From Yoonia sp. (lineage in GTDB: Bacteria > Pseudomonadota > Alphaproteobacteria > Rhodobacterales > Rhodobacteraceae): a DNA stretch of 64,000 nucleotides. The notes under the pieces are model-generated. The model made no database searches, was not told the DNA's origin, and saw nothing but the letters and a program-made list of their open reading frames with translations. Shown here one piece after another: positions 47,668-57,189 of this stretch. The stretch's first letter is position 1. Each line of letters begins with the position of its first letter. Location of the stretch: assembly GCF_017854565.1 (NCBI RefSeq), contig NZ_JAFMHJ010000011.1, positions 22,289 to 86,288 of the forward strand, written 5' to 3'. The translations under genes were made by a program, and so were the position numbers.

Positions 47668-50423
47668 CGCTCTTTCAACATGCGGCTGATCACCGCCTCT
47701 GCGGCATGCGCCTTTGCCACCATTGTCGCCAAAAGCATATCCATCCGGTCAAACCCCGTCTCACGCAAGACAAAACGACGCCCCCCCTCACCCAGCGCAT
47801 CTGGGTCAAGCGGGCCACCGGTCAACAACCGCGCCGCTGCCTGCACCTGCCAGAAAAGACCTGACGCATCCGACACCGCCCTCGCGTCAGCGGCATCAAG
47901 CCAGCCATCCGCGACACCGGCCACCAATTGTGCGGCCACATCGCGCGCCGGATGGCCTGCGCGCAGGGCTGCGGCTTGTGCGAACAGCTCGATATCCTGC
48001 AAACGTCCCGGGCCGATCTTGACATCCCACGCGCCCTGCGGCGACTTCGCGTCCGCAATGCGCGCCCGCATGGCGGCAACATCGGCCAAGACAGCCGCGC
48101 CCCGGCCCTTTGCCACCAACAGATCCTGACGGAACGTCTCGAACCCGGCGGCCAGCGGTGCGGGTCCGGCCACCACCCGCGCCCGCGTCATCGCCAGATG
48201 TTCCCACGTCCAGGCCTGCGTCAGCTGATAATCGCGAAACGCGTCAAATGACGTCGCAACCGGCCCCTGCCGCCCCGACGGGCGCAACCGCATATCGACC
48301 TCGTACAAGCGCCCTTCGGCCATCTGCACGCTCAGCGCGGTGACAAGCGCCTGCGTCAGCCGCGCATAATAGGTCCGCGTCGCCAAGGGGCGCCGCCCCT
48401 CCGACGTATCCACACCCGCCGCGTCATAAATCACAAGCAAATCAAGATCTGACCCGGCATTCAGCCGCGCAGCCCCCAATGATCCCATCCCGACGACGAC
48501 AGCGCCCCGTCCCGGCATTGGCCCATGCTTGCGGGCAAATTCGGCACCAATGACGGGCCACAACCCAACGATCACCGCCTCGGCCAGATCGGCATATTGC
48601 TGACCACTGGTCTGGGCATTTATCAAACCGCGCAGGTGATGCACCCCGATCCGAAAATGCCACTCTTTGGCCCAGCGACGCGCGGCTGTCAGCTGTGCCT
48701 CGTAATCGTCGGTCGTCGCCAAAATGCCGCTGAACCCGCGGGTCAAATCCGCCACACCGGGCCAAGGGTCGAAAAACGCGCCCCCGATCACCGCGTCAAA
48801 CACCCCTGCATTGCGCGACAGATATTGCGCCAGCGCCGGGGCCGTCGCCGCAATATCGACGATCAATCGGGTCAGTTGCGGGTTGGCTTCGAACAGCGAA
48901 AACAGCTGCACGCCCGCCGGTAGCCCAGCCAGAAACCGGTCGAACTGCGCCAATGCCTCTTCGGGTTTTGCGGCTTCTTGCAGGCGGGTCATGATCTCCG
49001 GGGCCAGCCGTTTAAAGACATCGCTTGCCCGCGCGGATCGCAAGGCGGGATAGGTCGGCCAGCGGGCCGTCACGTCTGCCCCCCAGTCCGACGTCACAGG
49101 TGCTGCGGGTTCGGGGGCAAAAAACCCCTCGATCAATTCATGCACCTGCTCCAGCCGGTCGGTCAGATCGTGCCGCAAACTGGCGACATCCACCCCCATA
49201 AAGGCCGCCAACCGCGTAAACCCCGGCCCATCGTTCGGCAATTGATGGGTCTGGGCATCGTTGATCATCTGCAACCGATGCTCGACCTCGCGGTGATTGC
49301 GGTAATGCTCATAAAGCGTGTCCGCCGTCGCCTGTGGCACCCAATCAGCAGCCGCCAGTCGCACCAACCCTTCACGCGTGCCCCGCACCCGCAGCGAAGG
49401 GTCCCGCCCCCCTGCGATCAACTGCCGGGTCTGGGTGAAAAACTCGATCTCGCGGATCCCGCCCCGGCCCAGCTTCATATTGTGACCCTCAAGGATCAGC
49501 CGCCCATGCAGCCCCTTATGATCGCGGATTTTCAGGCGCATATCGTGGGCGTCCTGAATCGCTGCAAAATCCAGATGCTTGCGCCAGACAAACGGGCGCA
49601 GCGTCTCCAGAAACCGCGCGCCGGCCACCAAATCACCGGCACAGGCGCGCGCCTTGATATAGGCCGCCCGCTCCCATGTGCGCCCAACGCTTTCATAATA
49701 TCGCTCTGCCGCTTCCATTGACAGACAGACCGGCGTGACCGACGCATCAGGACGCAACCGCAGATCGGTCCGAAACACATAGCCGCCCGCCGCCACATCC
49801 GACAATATCGCTGTCATCCGGCGCGTTACGCGAATGAATGCCGCACGAATGTCGTGATAATCGTCGGGATCGAACCGGGTTTCGTCGAACAGACAAATCA
49901 GGTCGATGTCGGACGAATAATTCAGCTCTCCCGCGCCCATCTTGCCCATGGCCAGCGCGACCATGCCCCCCGCTGCCGCCGGATCATCCCCCCCCGGCAA
50001 TTTGCCACGCGTGACTTCTGCAGCGACGAGCGCTGTCATGCAGCACTGCACAGCCATATCAGCCAGATCGGTCAACACCTGCGTGACCACCTCCAGCGGC
50101 CAAACCCCCGCCAGATCACAAAGTGCGGTCAGTAGCGCAATGCGCCGCTTGGCGACCCGCAATTGTATGGGCAGTTGATCAAGCGCGACATCGAGCAATG
50201 CCGCCAACAGAGTCGACACCGCCGCTTCGGGATCATCCAGCGCTGGCATCACCCAGTCTTTTTCGCTCGCGATCAGTCCGGCCAGATAGGGGCTACACCC
50301 CGCCGCCCCCCGGATCACAGCAGCCACCGCAGGTGCCGCGCCGGGTACATGGGTCAGCGCATCATCGCCCCTGCCGGGGTCAAATGCGTTGGGCCAACGG
50401 GTGATACGGGCTGCAAATGTCAT
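47664..50423 (-). CDS. glnE: Bifunctional glutamine-synthetase adenylyltransferase/deadenylyltransferase
   Basis: MGKMGAGELNYSSDIDLICLFDE and GMGSLGAARLNAGSDLDLLVIYD nucleotidyltransferase motifs. Confidence 0.95.
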   Translation of the reverse strand: MTFAARITRWPNAFDPGRGDDALTHVPGAAPAVAAVIRGAAGCSPYLAGLIASEKDWVMPALDDPEAAVSTLLAALLDVALDQLPIQLRVAKRRIALLTALCDLAGVWPLEVVTQVLTDLADMAVQCCMTALVAAEVTRGKLPGGDDPAAAGGMVALAMGKMGAGELNYSSDIDLICLFDETRFDPDDYHDIRAAFIRVTRRMTAILSDVAAGGYVFRTDLRLRPDASVTPVCLSMEAAERYYESVGRTWERAAYIKARACAGDLVAGARFLETLRPFVWRKHLDFAAIQDAHDMRLKIRDHKGLHGRLILEGHNMKLGRGGIREIEFFTQTRQLIAGGRDPSLRVRGTREGLVRLAAADWVPQATADTLYEHYRNHREVEHRLQMINDAQTHQLPNDGPGFTRLAAFMGVDVASLRHDLTDRLEQVHELIEGFFAPEPAAPVTSDWGADVTARWPTYPALRSARASDVFKRLAPEIMTRLQEAAKPEEALAQFDRFLAGLPAGVQLFSLFEANPQLTRLIVDIAATAPALAQYLSRNAGVFDAVIGGAFFDPWPGVADLTRGFSGILATTDDYEAQLTAARRWAKEWHFRIGVHHLRGLINAQTSGQQYADLAEAVIVGLWPVIGAEFARKHGPMPGRGAVVVGMGSLGAARLNAGSDLDLLVIYDAAGVDTSEGRRPLATRTYYARLTQALVTALSVQMAEGRLYEVDMRLRPSGRQGPVATSFDAFRDYQLTQAWTWEHLAMTRARVVAGPAPLAAGFETFRQDLLVAKGRGAAVLADVAAMRARIADAKSPQGAWDVKIGPGRLQDIELFAQAAALRAGHPARDVAAQLVAGVADGWLDAADARAVSDASGLFWQVQAAARLLTGGPLDPDALGEGGRRFVLRETGFDRMDMLLATMVAKAHAAEAVISRMLKER

Positions 50424-50580
50424 GACATCACAGTGATCCGCACGCGTCTGATGGTCAATCGGAACCCGCCGCGAACAATCATCAAAAATCACATGTAAAT
50501 CATCTGCCCCCGCAGAAGACAGGCCACGCCACCAACGGCACAGAACACGCAAGACATTGATTTTAATACTAATTAAAAGT

Positions 50581-50603
50581 TAATGTAAGAAACATTTACA
50601 TTA
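50581..50603. promoter_or_regulatory. Inverted repeat TAATGTAA-N7-TTACATTA (site 1)
   Basis: TAATGTAAGAAACATTTACATTA read directly. Confidence 0.7.
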
Positions 50604-50641
50604 CCCCTTGAAGGAAACCGGCAAGACGCCGATATCTGTCA

Positions 50642-50660
50642 ATGTGAAAGGCATTCACAT
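50642..50660. promoter_or_regulatory. Inverted repeat ATGTGAA-N5-TTCACAT (site 2)
   Basis: ATGTGAAAGGCATTCACAT; same TGTRA-N7-TYACA architecture as site 1, centres 59 bp apart. Confidence 0.65.
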
Positions 50661-50688
50661 CAGACAACAACAGATCAGGAGACCCGAA

Positions 50689-51114
50689 ATGAACACCGCA
50701 ACCACCCAATCCATGATGGCCAATAGCGACCATCGCCTTGGGTTTTTCGCCCGCGCCGAGGCTTGGCTTGATGCACGTGGCAAAGGCGCATGGATCGCCG
50801 CCATGGTCTTGGGCCTCATTTTTTTCTGGCCCATCGGCCTCGCCCTTCTTGCCTATATGATCTGGAGCAAACGCATGTTTAAATCATCCTGCAAAACAAT
50901 GACCCGCACCCGCCACATCGGCCAATCCAGCGGTAACAGCGCCTTTGATGCCTACAAGCAGGAAACCCTGCGCCGCCTCGAAGAAGAGCAGGACAACTTC
51001 CAAGCCTTCCTCAAGCGCCTCCGCGATGCCAAGGACAAGGCAGAGTTCGACCAGTTCATGAATGATCGCGCCAATATGTCCAAGACCGACGCCGTTGGCG
51101 ATGCGCCGGCCTAA
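50689..51114 (+). CDS. DUF2852-family membrane protein
   Basis: GAWIAAMVLGLIFFWPIGLALLAYMIWSKRMF and C-terminal LRRLEEEQDNFQAFLKRLRDAKDKAEFDQFM. Confidence 0.8.
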   Translation: MNTATTQSMMANSDHRLGFFARAEAWLDARGKGAWIAAMVLGLIFFWPIGLALLAYMIWSKRMFKSSCKTMTRTRHIGQSSGNSAFDAYKQETLRRLEEEQDNFQAFLKRLRDAKDKAEFDQFMNDRANMSKTDAVGDAPA

Positions 51115-51130
51115 CGTCCCGCCCATGTTC

Positions 51131-51161
51131 CCGTCAGGTGGCAACCACGGCCACCTGACGG
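51131..51161. terminator. Strong stem-loop between the DUF2852 and RDD genes
   Basis: CCGTCAGGTGGC-AACCACG-GCCACCTGACGG, perfect 12-bp stem; no immediate T-tract. Confidence 0.6.
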
Positions 51162-51183
51162 CCCAATCACCAGAGTGTTTTCC

Positions 51184-51621
51184 ATGATCCACCTCGAAAC
51201 CGCCCTACCCGACCCGCAACGATATCCGCAGTTCTATGACGGGGTGCCCTTGAAACGGGGTGTCGCGTGGCTGATCGACGTGATGTTGATCGGCATCTTT
51301 TGCGTGATCATCCTGCCGTTCACCGCCTTCACCGGCATCTTTTTCTTTCCGGCGATGATGCTGGTCGTCGGCTTTCTCTACCGTTGGTTCACGATTTCTG
51401 GCCATTCATCGACGTGGGGGATGCGCCTGGCCGGGATCGAACTGCGCGACGCGCGCGGTGCGCATCTGGAATCGGGCACCGCATTCCTCCATACCCTTGG
51501 CTATTCGGTCAGCGTCGCTATCACGCCCTTGCAGTTGGTTTCGATCGTGATGATGCTGTTCAGCGCGCGCAAGCAGGGCTTGACCGATCATCTGCTGGGA
51601 ACGGTCGCACTGAACAAATAA
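51184..51621 (+). CDS. RDD-family membrane protein
   Basis: LKRGVAWLIDVMLIGIFCVIIL...STWGMRLAGIELRDARG. Confidence 0.85.
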   Translation: MIHLETALPDPQRYPQFYDGVPLKRGVAWLIDVMLIGIFCVIILPFTAFTGIFFFPAMMLVVGFLYRWFTISGHSSTWGMRLAGIELRDARGAHLESGTAFLHTLGYSVSVAITPLQLVSIVMMLFSARKQGLTDHLLGTVALNK

Positions 51622-51723
51622 TCGACCGTTGCCCGGCGCCAACCGATTAACCCTTCGTGCAACGTGGGGCTTGGCGACTGCGAAATCGCTTGTTAAGCTT
51701 TGGGAAACCATACGGACCGACCC

Positions 51724-52530
51724 ATGCGCCATACGCTGCCTATTGCACCTCAGTTCTACGTGACTGCGCCGCAGCCCTGCCCGTATCTTGCGGGCCGGAT
51801 GGAACGCAAGCTGTTCACGGCCTTGCAGGGCGATACGGCGACAAAACTGAACGATTCCCTTTCCAAACAAGGGTTCCGACGGTCGCAAAACGTGCTTTAT
51901 CGGCCCTCTTGTGCGGAATGTTCGGCCTGCCTGTCAGCCCGCATCAACGTGGCCGCATTCACCCCCAGTCGCAGCCAAAAGCGGGTCACCAGACGGGCGG
52001 CCTATCTAAAACGGCGGGCAACATCGCCTTGGGCCACAGAAGAACAATACGCACTATTCCGCGAATACCTTGATGGGCGGCACGCCACCGGCGGCATGGC
52101 GGACATGGATATGTTCGAATTTGCGGCCATGGTCGAAGAAACGCCGATCCGCTCGCGCCTGATCGAATATACCGACAGCGACATGCTGCAGGCCGTTTGC
52201 CTGACCGATATCCTCGATGACGGGCTGTCGATGGTCTATTCCTTCTTTGACCCAGCGTTGGAAAAGCTATCGCTTGGCACATATATCATCCTTGATCACA
52301 TCGCGATCGCCCGCGAACTGCGCCTGCCTTACGTCTATCTTGGCTACTGGGTCCCCGGCAGCCCCAAAATGGGATACAAAGCGAACTTTGCCGGACTAGA
52401 GGTTTACCGCGCCGATCAATGGACCGCGCTGTCTGACCCCGCGATCTACGACGCCAGCACCCGCCCGCTGGCAACCGACCCCATCTCAGAACAGGTCGCG
52501 CGGATCAATCTGCCCGATGGGCGCAGCTAA
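51724..52530 (+). CDS. Aminoacyl-tRNA-protein transferase (Bpt/Ate family)
   Basis: [63 protein letters not shown]. Confidence 0.92.
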   Translation: MRHTLPIAPQFYVTAPQPCPYLAGRMERKLFTALQGDTATKLNDSLSKQGFRRSQNVLYRPSCAECSACLSARINVAAFTPSRSQKRVTRRAAYLKRRATSPWATEEQYALFREYLDGRHATGGMADMDMFEFAAMVEETPIRSRLIEYTDSDMLQAVCLTDILDDGLSMVYSFFDPALEKLSLGTYIILDHIAIARELRLPYVYLGYWVPGSPKMGYKANFAGLEVYRADQWTALSDPAIYDASTRPLATDPISEQVARINLPDGRS

Positions 52531-52548
52531 ACAGCAAGGCGCGCGATC

Positions 52549-53172
52549 TCACGCAGCCTCCTTCTTTTCAAAAACAAGAAACGTCATCATTCCAAGCGGC
52601 GGAAACGCGCTTCGTTTGACAACGGTCAGGCGTTCGTCGCCCAAAACGCGATCCATTTCAAAATCCGAATGCCAGCCAAGCAGGTTATCCAAAGGCGCCG
52701 TGATCCGCTCGATCAAAGCCAGAAAACCATGACTGCGCGCGAAATGGTTGGTGATCACGACCTTGCCACCCGGTTTGCAGACCCGCGCTATTTCGGCCAC
52801 GACGCGCTCTGGCTCTGGAACCACGGACATGATGTGCATCGCCACAACCGTATCAAAACTGTTGTCGGGAAAATCCAGGTCGCGGGCATCCATCTGGCGC
52901 AGTTCCTTGACGTGCTTCAGGCCTTGTTCCGCGACCTTGGCTTTGGCCTTTGCCAACATCTGGTCACTGAAATCAATGCCTGTCACTTCCATCTCGGCGG
53001 CGTATCCGCGCAACGCAAGCCCGGTGCCAACACCCACCTCTAAAACCTTCGGTCCTTGTGTATTGATATAATCGACTGTGCGGTTGCGCCCCACATTTGT
53101 CACCGCACCAAACGTCTTGTCATAAACCGGGGCCCAACGGGCGTACGAGATGCTGACAGCGTTGATATCCAT
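52549..53172 (-). CDS. pmtA: Phosphatidylethanolamine N-methyltransferase-like (PmtA type)
   Basis: SYARWAPVYDKTFGAVTNVGR, VLEVGVGTGLAL; next to pssA and psd. Confidence 0.85.
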   Translation of the reverse strand: MDINAVSISYARWAPVYDKTFGAVTNVGRNRTVDYINTQGPKVLEVGVGTGLALRGYAAEMEVTGIDFSDQMLAKAKAKVAEQGLKHVKELRQMDARDLDFPDNSFDTVVAMHIMSVVPEPERVVAEIARVCKPGGKVVITNHFARSHGFLALIERITAPLDNLLGWHSDFEMDRVLGDERLTVVKRSAFPPLGMMTFLVFEKKEAA

Positions 53173-53174
53173 GA

Positions 53175-53912
53175 TTAATCCTTTTTTGCGTAAGTGCGCC
53201 AAGCCCATAGGACCCCGGCAATATAGACCAAATCCAATACCACTAACGTCACCCAAAGGTATGAAAACAATGCCGCGATCAGCACCATCGCTCCCAGTAG
53301 AAAAAACCGAACATTCTTGCGCGAAATCGTCAAAATCTTAAACGAATACGTCGGGACACGGCTGATCATGAAAAACCCGACGATGACCATCCAAAGCGCG
53401 ACCAATTCAGCCGGAACGACCGGCCCATCTGCCACCAAAAATGACACAAACATCGGCAGCATGGCAAGCATGGCACCTGCGGGCGCGGGTATGCCGACGA
53501 AATACTGCGATGCCGCTTCTGTTTTCGGCTCTTTGCTTTGCACATTGAAACGGGCCAAACGAATGACGCAACAGACCGAAAACACCAGCACGGCGATCCA
53601 GCCTGCGCGGCGCATATCCTGCAAGGCAAATGAATACAGCAGCAGCGGCGCGGCGACCCCGAAGTTCAGGAAATCCGCCAGCGAATCCAGCTCGGCACCC
53701 ATCTTGCTTTCGGATTTCAGCAGACGGGCAAGGCGGCCATCAACCCCGTCAAGCACGCTTGCCAAGACGATCAACAAGACCGCCCGCGCATAATCCCCGT
53801 GAAATCCAAAGCGGATCGCGGTCAGACCCGCGCAAATAGCAGCAAGCGTCAGAACATTCGGCAGCAGCGAGATAATCGGCATTTCGGACTTCGGTTGTGG
53901 GTCCTGTGCCAT
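53175..53912 (-). CDS. pssA: CDP-diacylglycerol-serine O-phosphatidyltransferase
   Basis: [39 protein letters not shown] CDP-alcohol phosphotransferase motif. Confidence 0.95.
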   Translation of the reverse strand: [245 protein letters not shown]

Positions 53913-53915
53913 GAT

Positions 53916-54608
53916 TTATGCCGTCCGCCCCTGACGGGCCTGTTCCTGCGAGGTCAGATCAGCCAGCACCGTCTCGCCCGCGATTGTCCCCTGCCCCACC
54001 GTGACCAACGGTGCAACACCATCGGGCAGATAAACATCCACCCGCGACCCGAACCGTATCAGACCAAAGCGTTCCCCGGTATCAAGCGCCGCGCCCGTCG
54101 TCACAAAGCAGACAATCCGGCGCGCGACCAGCCCGGCAATCTGGACCGCGGCAATCTGTCGGCCATCCGCCATTTCGATACACAGCGAATTCCGCTCATT
54201 GTCAGCGCTTGCCTTGTCCAGCGAGGCATTGAAAAATTTACCGGGGCGATACGCGACCGCCGTGACCTTTCCGGCGATCGGCGCCCGGTTCACATGGCAG
54301 TTAAACACATTCATGAACACGCTGACGCGCGTCAGCGGGGCGTCGGCCATACCCAGCTCGGCGGGTGGTACGGCTTTTTCAATCAGGGAAACCACGCCGT
54401 CTGCCGGGCTGATAATCAACCCCTCGCGGGTCGGCGTCGTCCGCTGCGGGTCACGGAAAAAGTAATAGCACCAGACAGTTAATCCAACACCAATCCAGCC
54501 TAGAAATGGCAGTACAAGATACGAAATCACCGAAATTGCCGCAAATATTGCCACAAACTTGCGCCCCTCGGGATGCATCGGTTTAATGAATGTGCCCAGC
54601 ATTGTCAT
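53916..54608 (-). CDS. psd: Phosphatidylserine decarboxylase (short proenzyme)
   Basis: [48 protein letters not shown]. Confidence 0.95.
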   Translation of the reverse strand: MTMLGTFIKPMHPEGRKFVAIFAAISVISYLVLPFLGWIGVGLTVWCYYFFRDPQRTTPTREGLIISPADGVVSLIEKAVPPAELGMADAPLTRVSVFMNVFNCHVNRAPIAGKVTAVAYRPGKFFNASLDKASADNERNSLCIEMADGRQIAAVQIAGLVARRIVCFVTTGAALDTGERFGLIRFGSRVDVYLPDGVAPLVTVGQGTIAGETVLADLTSQEQARQGRTA

Positions 54609-54743
54609 CGTTCAGATTACCCCCTCATGTCGCCCCCACTCCATACCGCGACATGCCCAGAACAAGCAACGCGATTAGTCAAACAAACAAGACACTTCGC
54701 AGGCGAAGGGCGACTATTCCGGCACGCCGATGGCGCACAATGA

Positions 54744-54772
54744 AATGCGGCGCCCGGTATCGGCGCCGCATT
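54744..54772 (-). terminator. Stem-loop downstream of the TRAP operon
   Basis: AATGCGGCGCC-CGGTATC-GGCGCCGCATT, perfect 11-bp arms, 3' of dctM on the minus strand. Confidence 0.65.
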
Positions 54773-54816
54773 CGTCACTTGTGGCCAAACTCAACGCGCC
54801 GTCATCGCCCAAAGCG

Positions 54817-57171
54817 TTATTTCAGCAGGTTGGGTACGATCGTCACAACGCTTGGCACCATCCACAGCAGCAACAGCGCCGCGAGCTGAATACCGATGAA
54901 CGGCATCACGCCACGGTAGATCTGTCCGGTTGTGATGGATTTGGGCGCGACTCCGCGCAGATAGAACAACGCAAACCCAAACGGTGGCGTCAGGAACGAT
55001 GTCTGCAAGTTCACCGCGATCATGATCGTCACCCACTTTGGATCAAACGTACCGCCATAGATCACCGGACCGACGATCGGGATCACAATGTAGATAATCT
55101 CCAAAAAGTCGAGAACGAAGCCAAGAAGGAACAGCACCAGCATCACCAGCAGAAACACGGCCAGTTCATTGTCGAACGACCGCAGGAATTGTTGGATGTA
55201 ATGCTCGCCTCCGAACGAAATCAGGACAAGGTTCAAAAGCTGCGAGCCGATCAGAATGGTGAACACCATAGATGTCACCTTCGCCGTCTCGCGCACCACC
55301 GGCGCCAGCACCCCGCCTTTTAGCAGCACCGCACAGCACCACAGCAGCCCGTATATAGCAAACAAGAAACAGACAAACGCCGCAAGATAGGCAATGCGGT
55401 TTTCCAGCAGCACGACTTCCTGCCCCAGACGCATGTCAAAATTGACCCCAATGATCAGCATGAGCATAATCGCGCCCGCGGTCAGCAGCACCATACGACC
55501 GGATTTGCCCTGATCATTCAGCTTGCGATAGGCCGCCAGCAGGATCGCGCCACCGGCGCCCAATGCCGCAGCAGGTGTCGGGTTGGTAATCCCGCCAAGA
55601 ATCGAACCCAGCACCGCCACAATCAATACCAAGGGTGGAAAAACCACCCGCAGAATTTCATTGCCTGCCAGATACCCCGCCGCACGCCGCAACCCGAAGG
55701 ATGCAACAATCAGCGGAATGGCGATCAACAGCGTGGTCGTGCCCGGCGATGTCAACGGGCCGATCAACAAGATATCAGCAAGCAGCAAAAGGCCGACACC
55801 GACCGTGCCCACGATCAGCGGCGTAGGCGCTTCATAGGGCGCAACGCCGCGGGCAATCGCCAGCATCAGCCCCATGAACAATGCAGTTACCGCAATGCCC
55901 TTGCCAATGGCAGGCGCCGCCGCAACACGCTCCAACACTAGCGCTGTGCGTTCTTCGACCGACAGCGCGCGGGCCTCGGCCACGCCACCGGCGGCATCAA
56001 TCGCGGTTTGCTCGGCCATGGCCTGTGCCCACGCCTCTTCTCCATGCAACGCGATCATCGCCGCTTGGCAGTCTTCACCAACGCGGGTCCGCAAAGATGC
56101 CGTCTGACCGGAATCTGTAAAGCTGTCCACAATCACCGACTGGCTGCCCACAACACCGACCTGCCCCAGCGCTATCGTCAATGCGATCAAGCCAACAGGC
56201 ACACCCAGAAACCACGTCAACCCGTTGCGCGGGGGCGTCGCACGCCGCCGCGCGCCATCGCCCAATTGCACCGCTGGCGCCTTTGATGGGTTCAGCAGCG
56301 CAAAGCCGAACGCGTAAGCTGCATAAAGCACGGCCAGCATGATACCGGGCAACAATGCCGCCTGAAACAACGTCCCGACCGATACCACCGCAGGCTCGCC
56401 CAGATACGTCAGCGCATCCGAACAACCTGCCAATTGCGCACGGTCCTCTTGCGCGGCGGAATACAGATCACCCGCCAGCGTCCCCAGCAAAACGATCACG
56501 ATGGACGGCGGAATAATCTGCCCCAGTGTCCCCGATGCCGCAATGATCCCGGTCGACAGCTCGGGTGAATATCCGTGCTTCAGCATCGTCGGCAATGCCA
56601 GCAGACCCATCGTCACCACGGTCGCGCCGACGATCCCGGTCGAGGCCGCAAGAAACGCGCCCACGATCACGATCGACACGGCCAAACCACCGGGCAAGGG
56701 GCCAAACACCTTGGCCATCGTTGTCAACAGTTCGTCCGCGATCCGCGACCGCTCCAGCACGATCCCCATCATCACGAACATCAGCACGGCCAGCAGCGTC
56801 TCAATCGACTGCCCCGCCAGCACGCGTTCGTTCATCCGGTTCACCAGGAAACCGATGTTGCGGTCCAGTGCCATCTCCCAGCCCTGTGGGAACAACGCCT
56901 CGCCGTAACGCGGCAAATCAGGGTTACGGAACAGCGATATCGCATCCGGCCTCACCCCCTGATCCACCAGCGCGTGATATTCCGCAGATCCGGTGTCGAC
57001 CGCCATGTGGATCAGATAGCCCGAGCTATCAAGTGCCGCGATCACCGCGAATGAAATCACCGCAGAGCCACTGATTGCAAAGGCCACGGGAAAACCCGAA
57101 AGAATCCCTGCAAAAAGCGTCAGGAAAACAATCATCAGGCCAATTTCGACGCCATCTAGTCCGAAAAGCAT
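54817..57171 (-). CDS. TRAP transporter large permease subunit (DctM), 784 aa with central insertion
   Basis: FLTLFAGILSGFPVAFAISGSAV, LSTGIIAASGTLGQIIPPSIVIVLLG, PIVGPVIYGGTFDPKWVTIMIAVNLQTSFLTPPFGFALFYL. Confidence 0.93.
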   Translation of the reverse strand: MLFGLDGVEIGLMIVFLTLFAGILSGFPVAFAISGSAVISFAVIAALDSSGYLIHMAVDTGSAEYHALVDQGVRPDAISLFRNPDLPRYGEALFPQGWEMALDRNIGFLVNRMNERVLAGQSIETLLAVLMFVMMGIVLERSRIADELLTTMAKVFGPLPGGLAVSIVIVGAFLAASTGIVGATVVTMGLLALPTMLKHGYSPELSTGIIAASGTLGQIIPPSIVIVLLGTLAGDLYSAAQEDRAQLAGCSDALTYLGEPAVVSVGTLFQAALLPGIMLAVLYAAYAFGFALLNPSKAPAVQLGDGARRRATPPRNGLTWFLGVPVGLIALTIALGQVGVVGSQSVIVDSFTDSGQTASLRTRVGEDCQAAMIALHGEEAWAQAMAEQTAIDAAGGVAEARALSVEERTALVLERVAAAPAIGKGIAVTALFMGLMLAIARGVAPYEAPTPLIVGTVGVGLLLLADILLIGPLTSPGTTTLLIAIPLIVASFGLRRAAGYLAGNEILRVVFPPLVLIVAVLGSILGGITNPTPAAALGAGGAILLAAYRKLNDQGKSGRMVLLTAGAIMLMLIIGVNFDMRLGQEVVLLENRIAYLAAFVCFLFAIYGLLWCCAVLLKGGVLAPVVRETAKVTSMVFTILIGSQLLNLVLISFGGEHYIQQFLRSFDNELAVFLLVMLVLFLLGFVLDFLEIIYIVIPIVGPVIYGGTFDPKWVTIMIAVNLQTSFLTPPFGFALFYLRGVAPKSITTGQIYRGVMPFIGIQLAALLLLWMVPSVVTIVPNLLK

Positions 57172-57189
57172 ATCTTTACCGCCGTGGTT

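Noticed and set aside
47700-50500. Several plus-strand ORFs (e.g. 48978..49721, 247 aa) opposite glnE
   Set aside because: glnE nucleotidyltransferase motifs are unambiguous on the minus strand; these are shadow ORFs.
50563-50583. AT-rich TTAATACTAATTAAAAGTTAA as a CtrA site
   Set aside because: TTAA spacings are N6 and N3, not the required N7.
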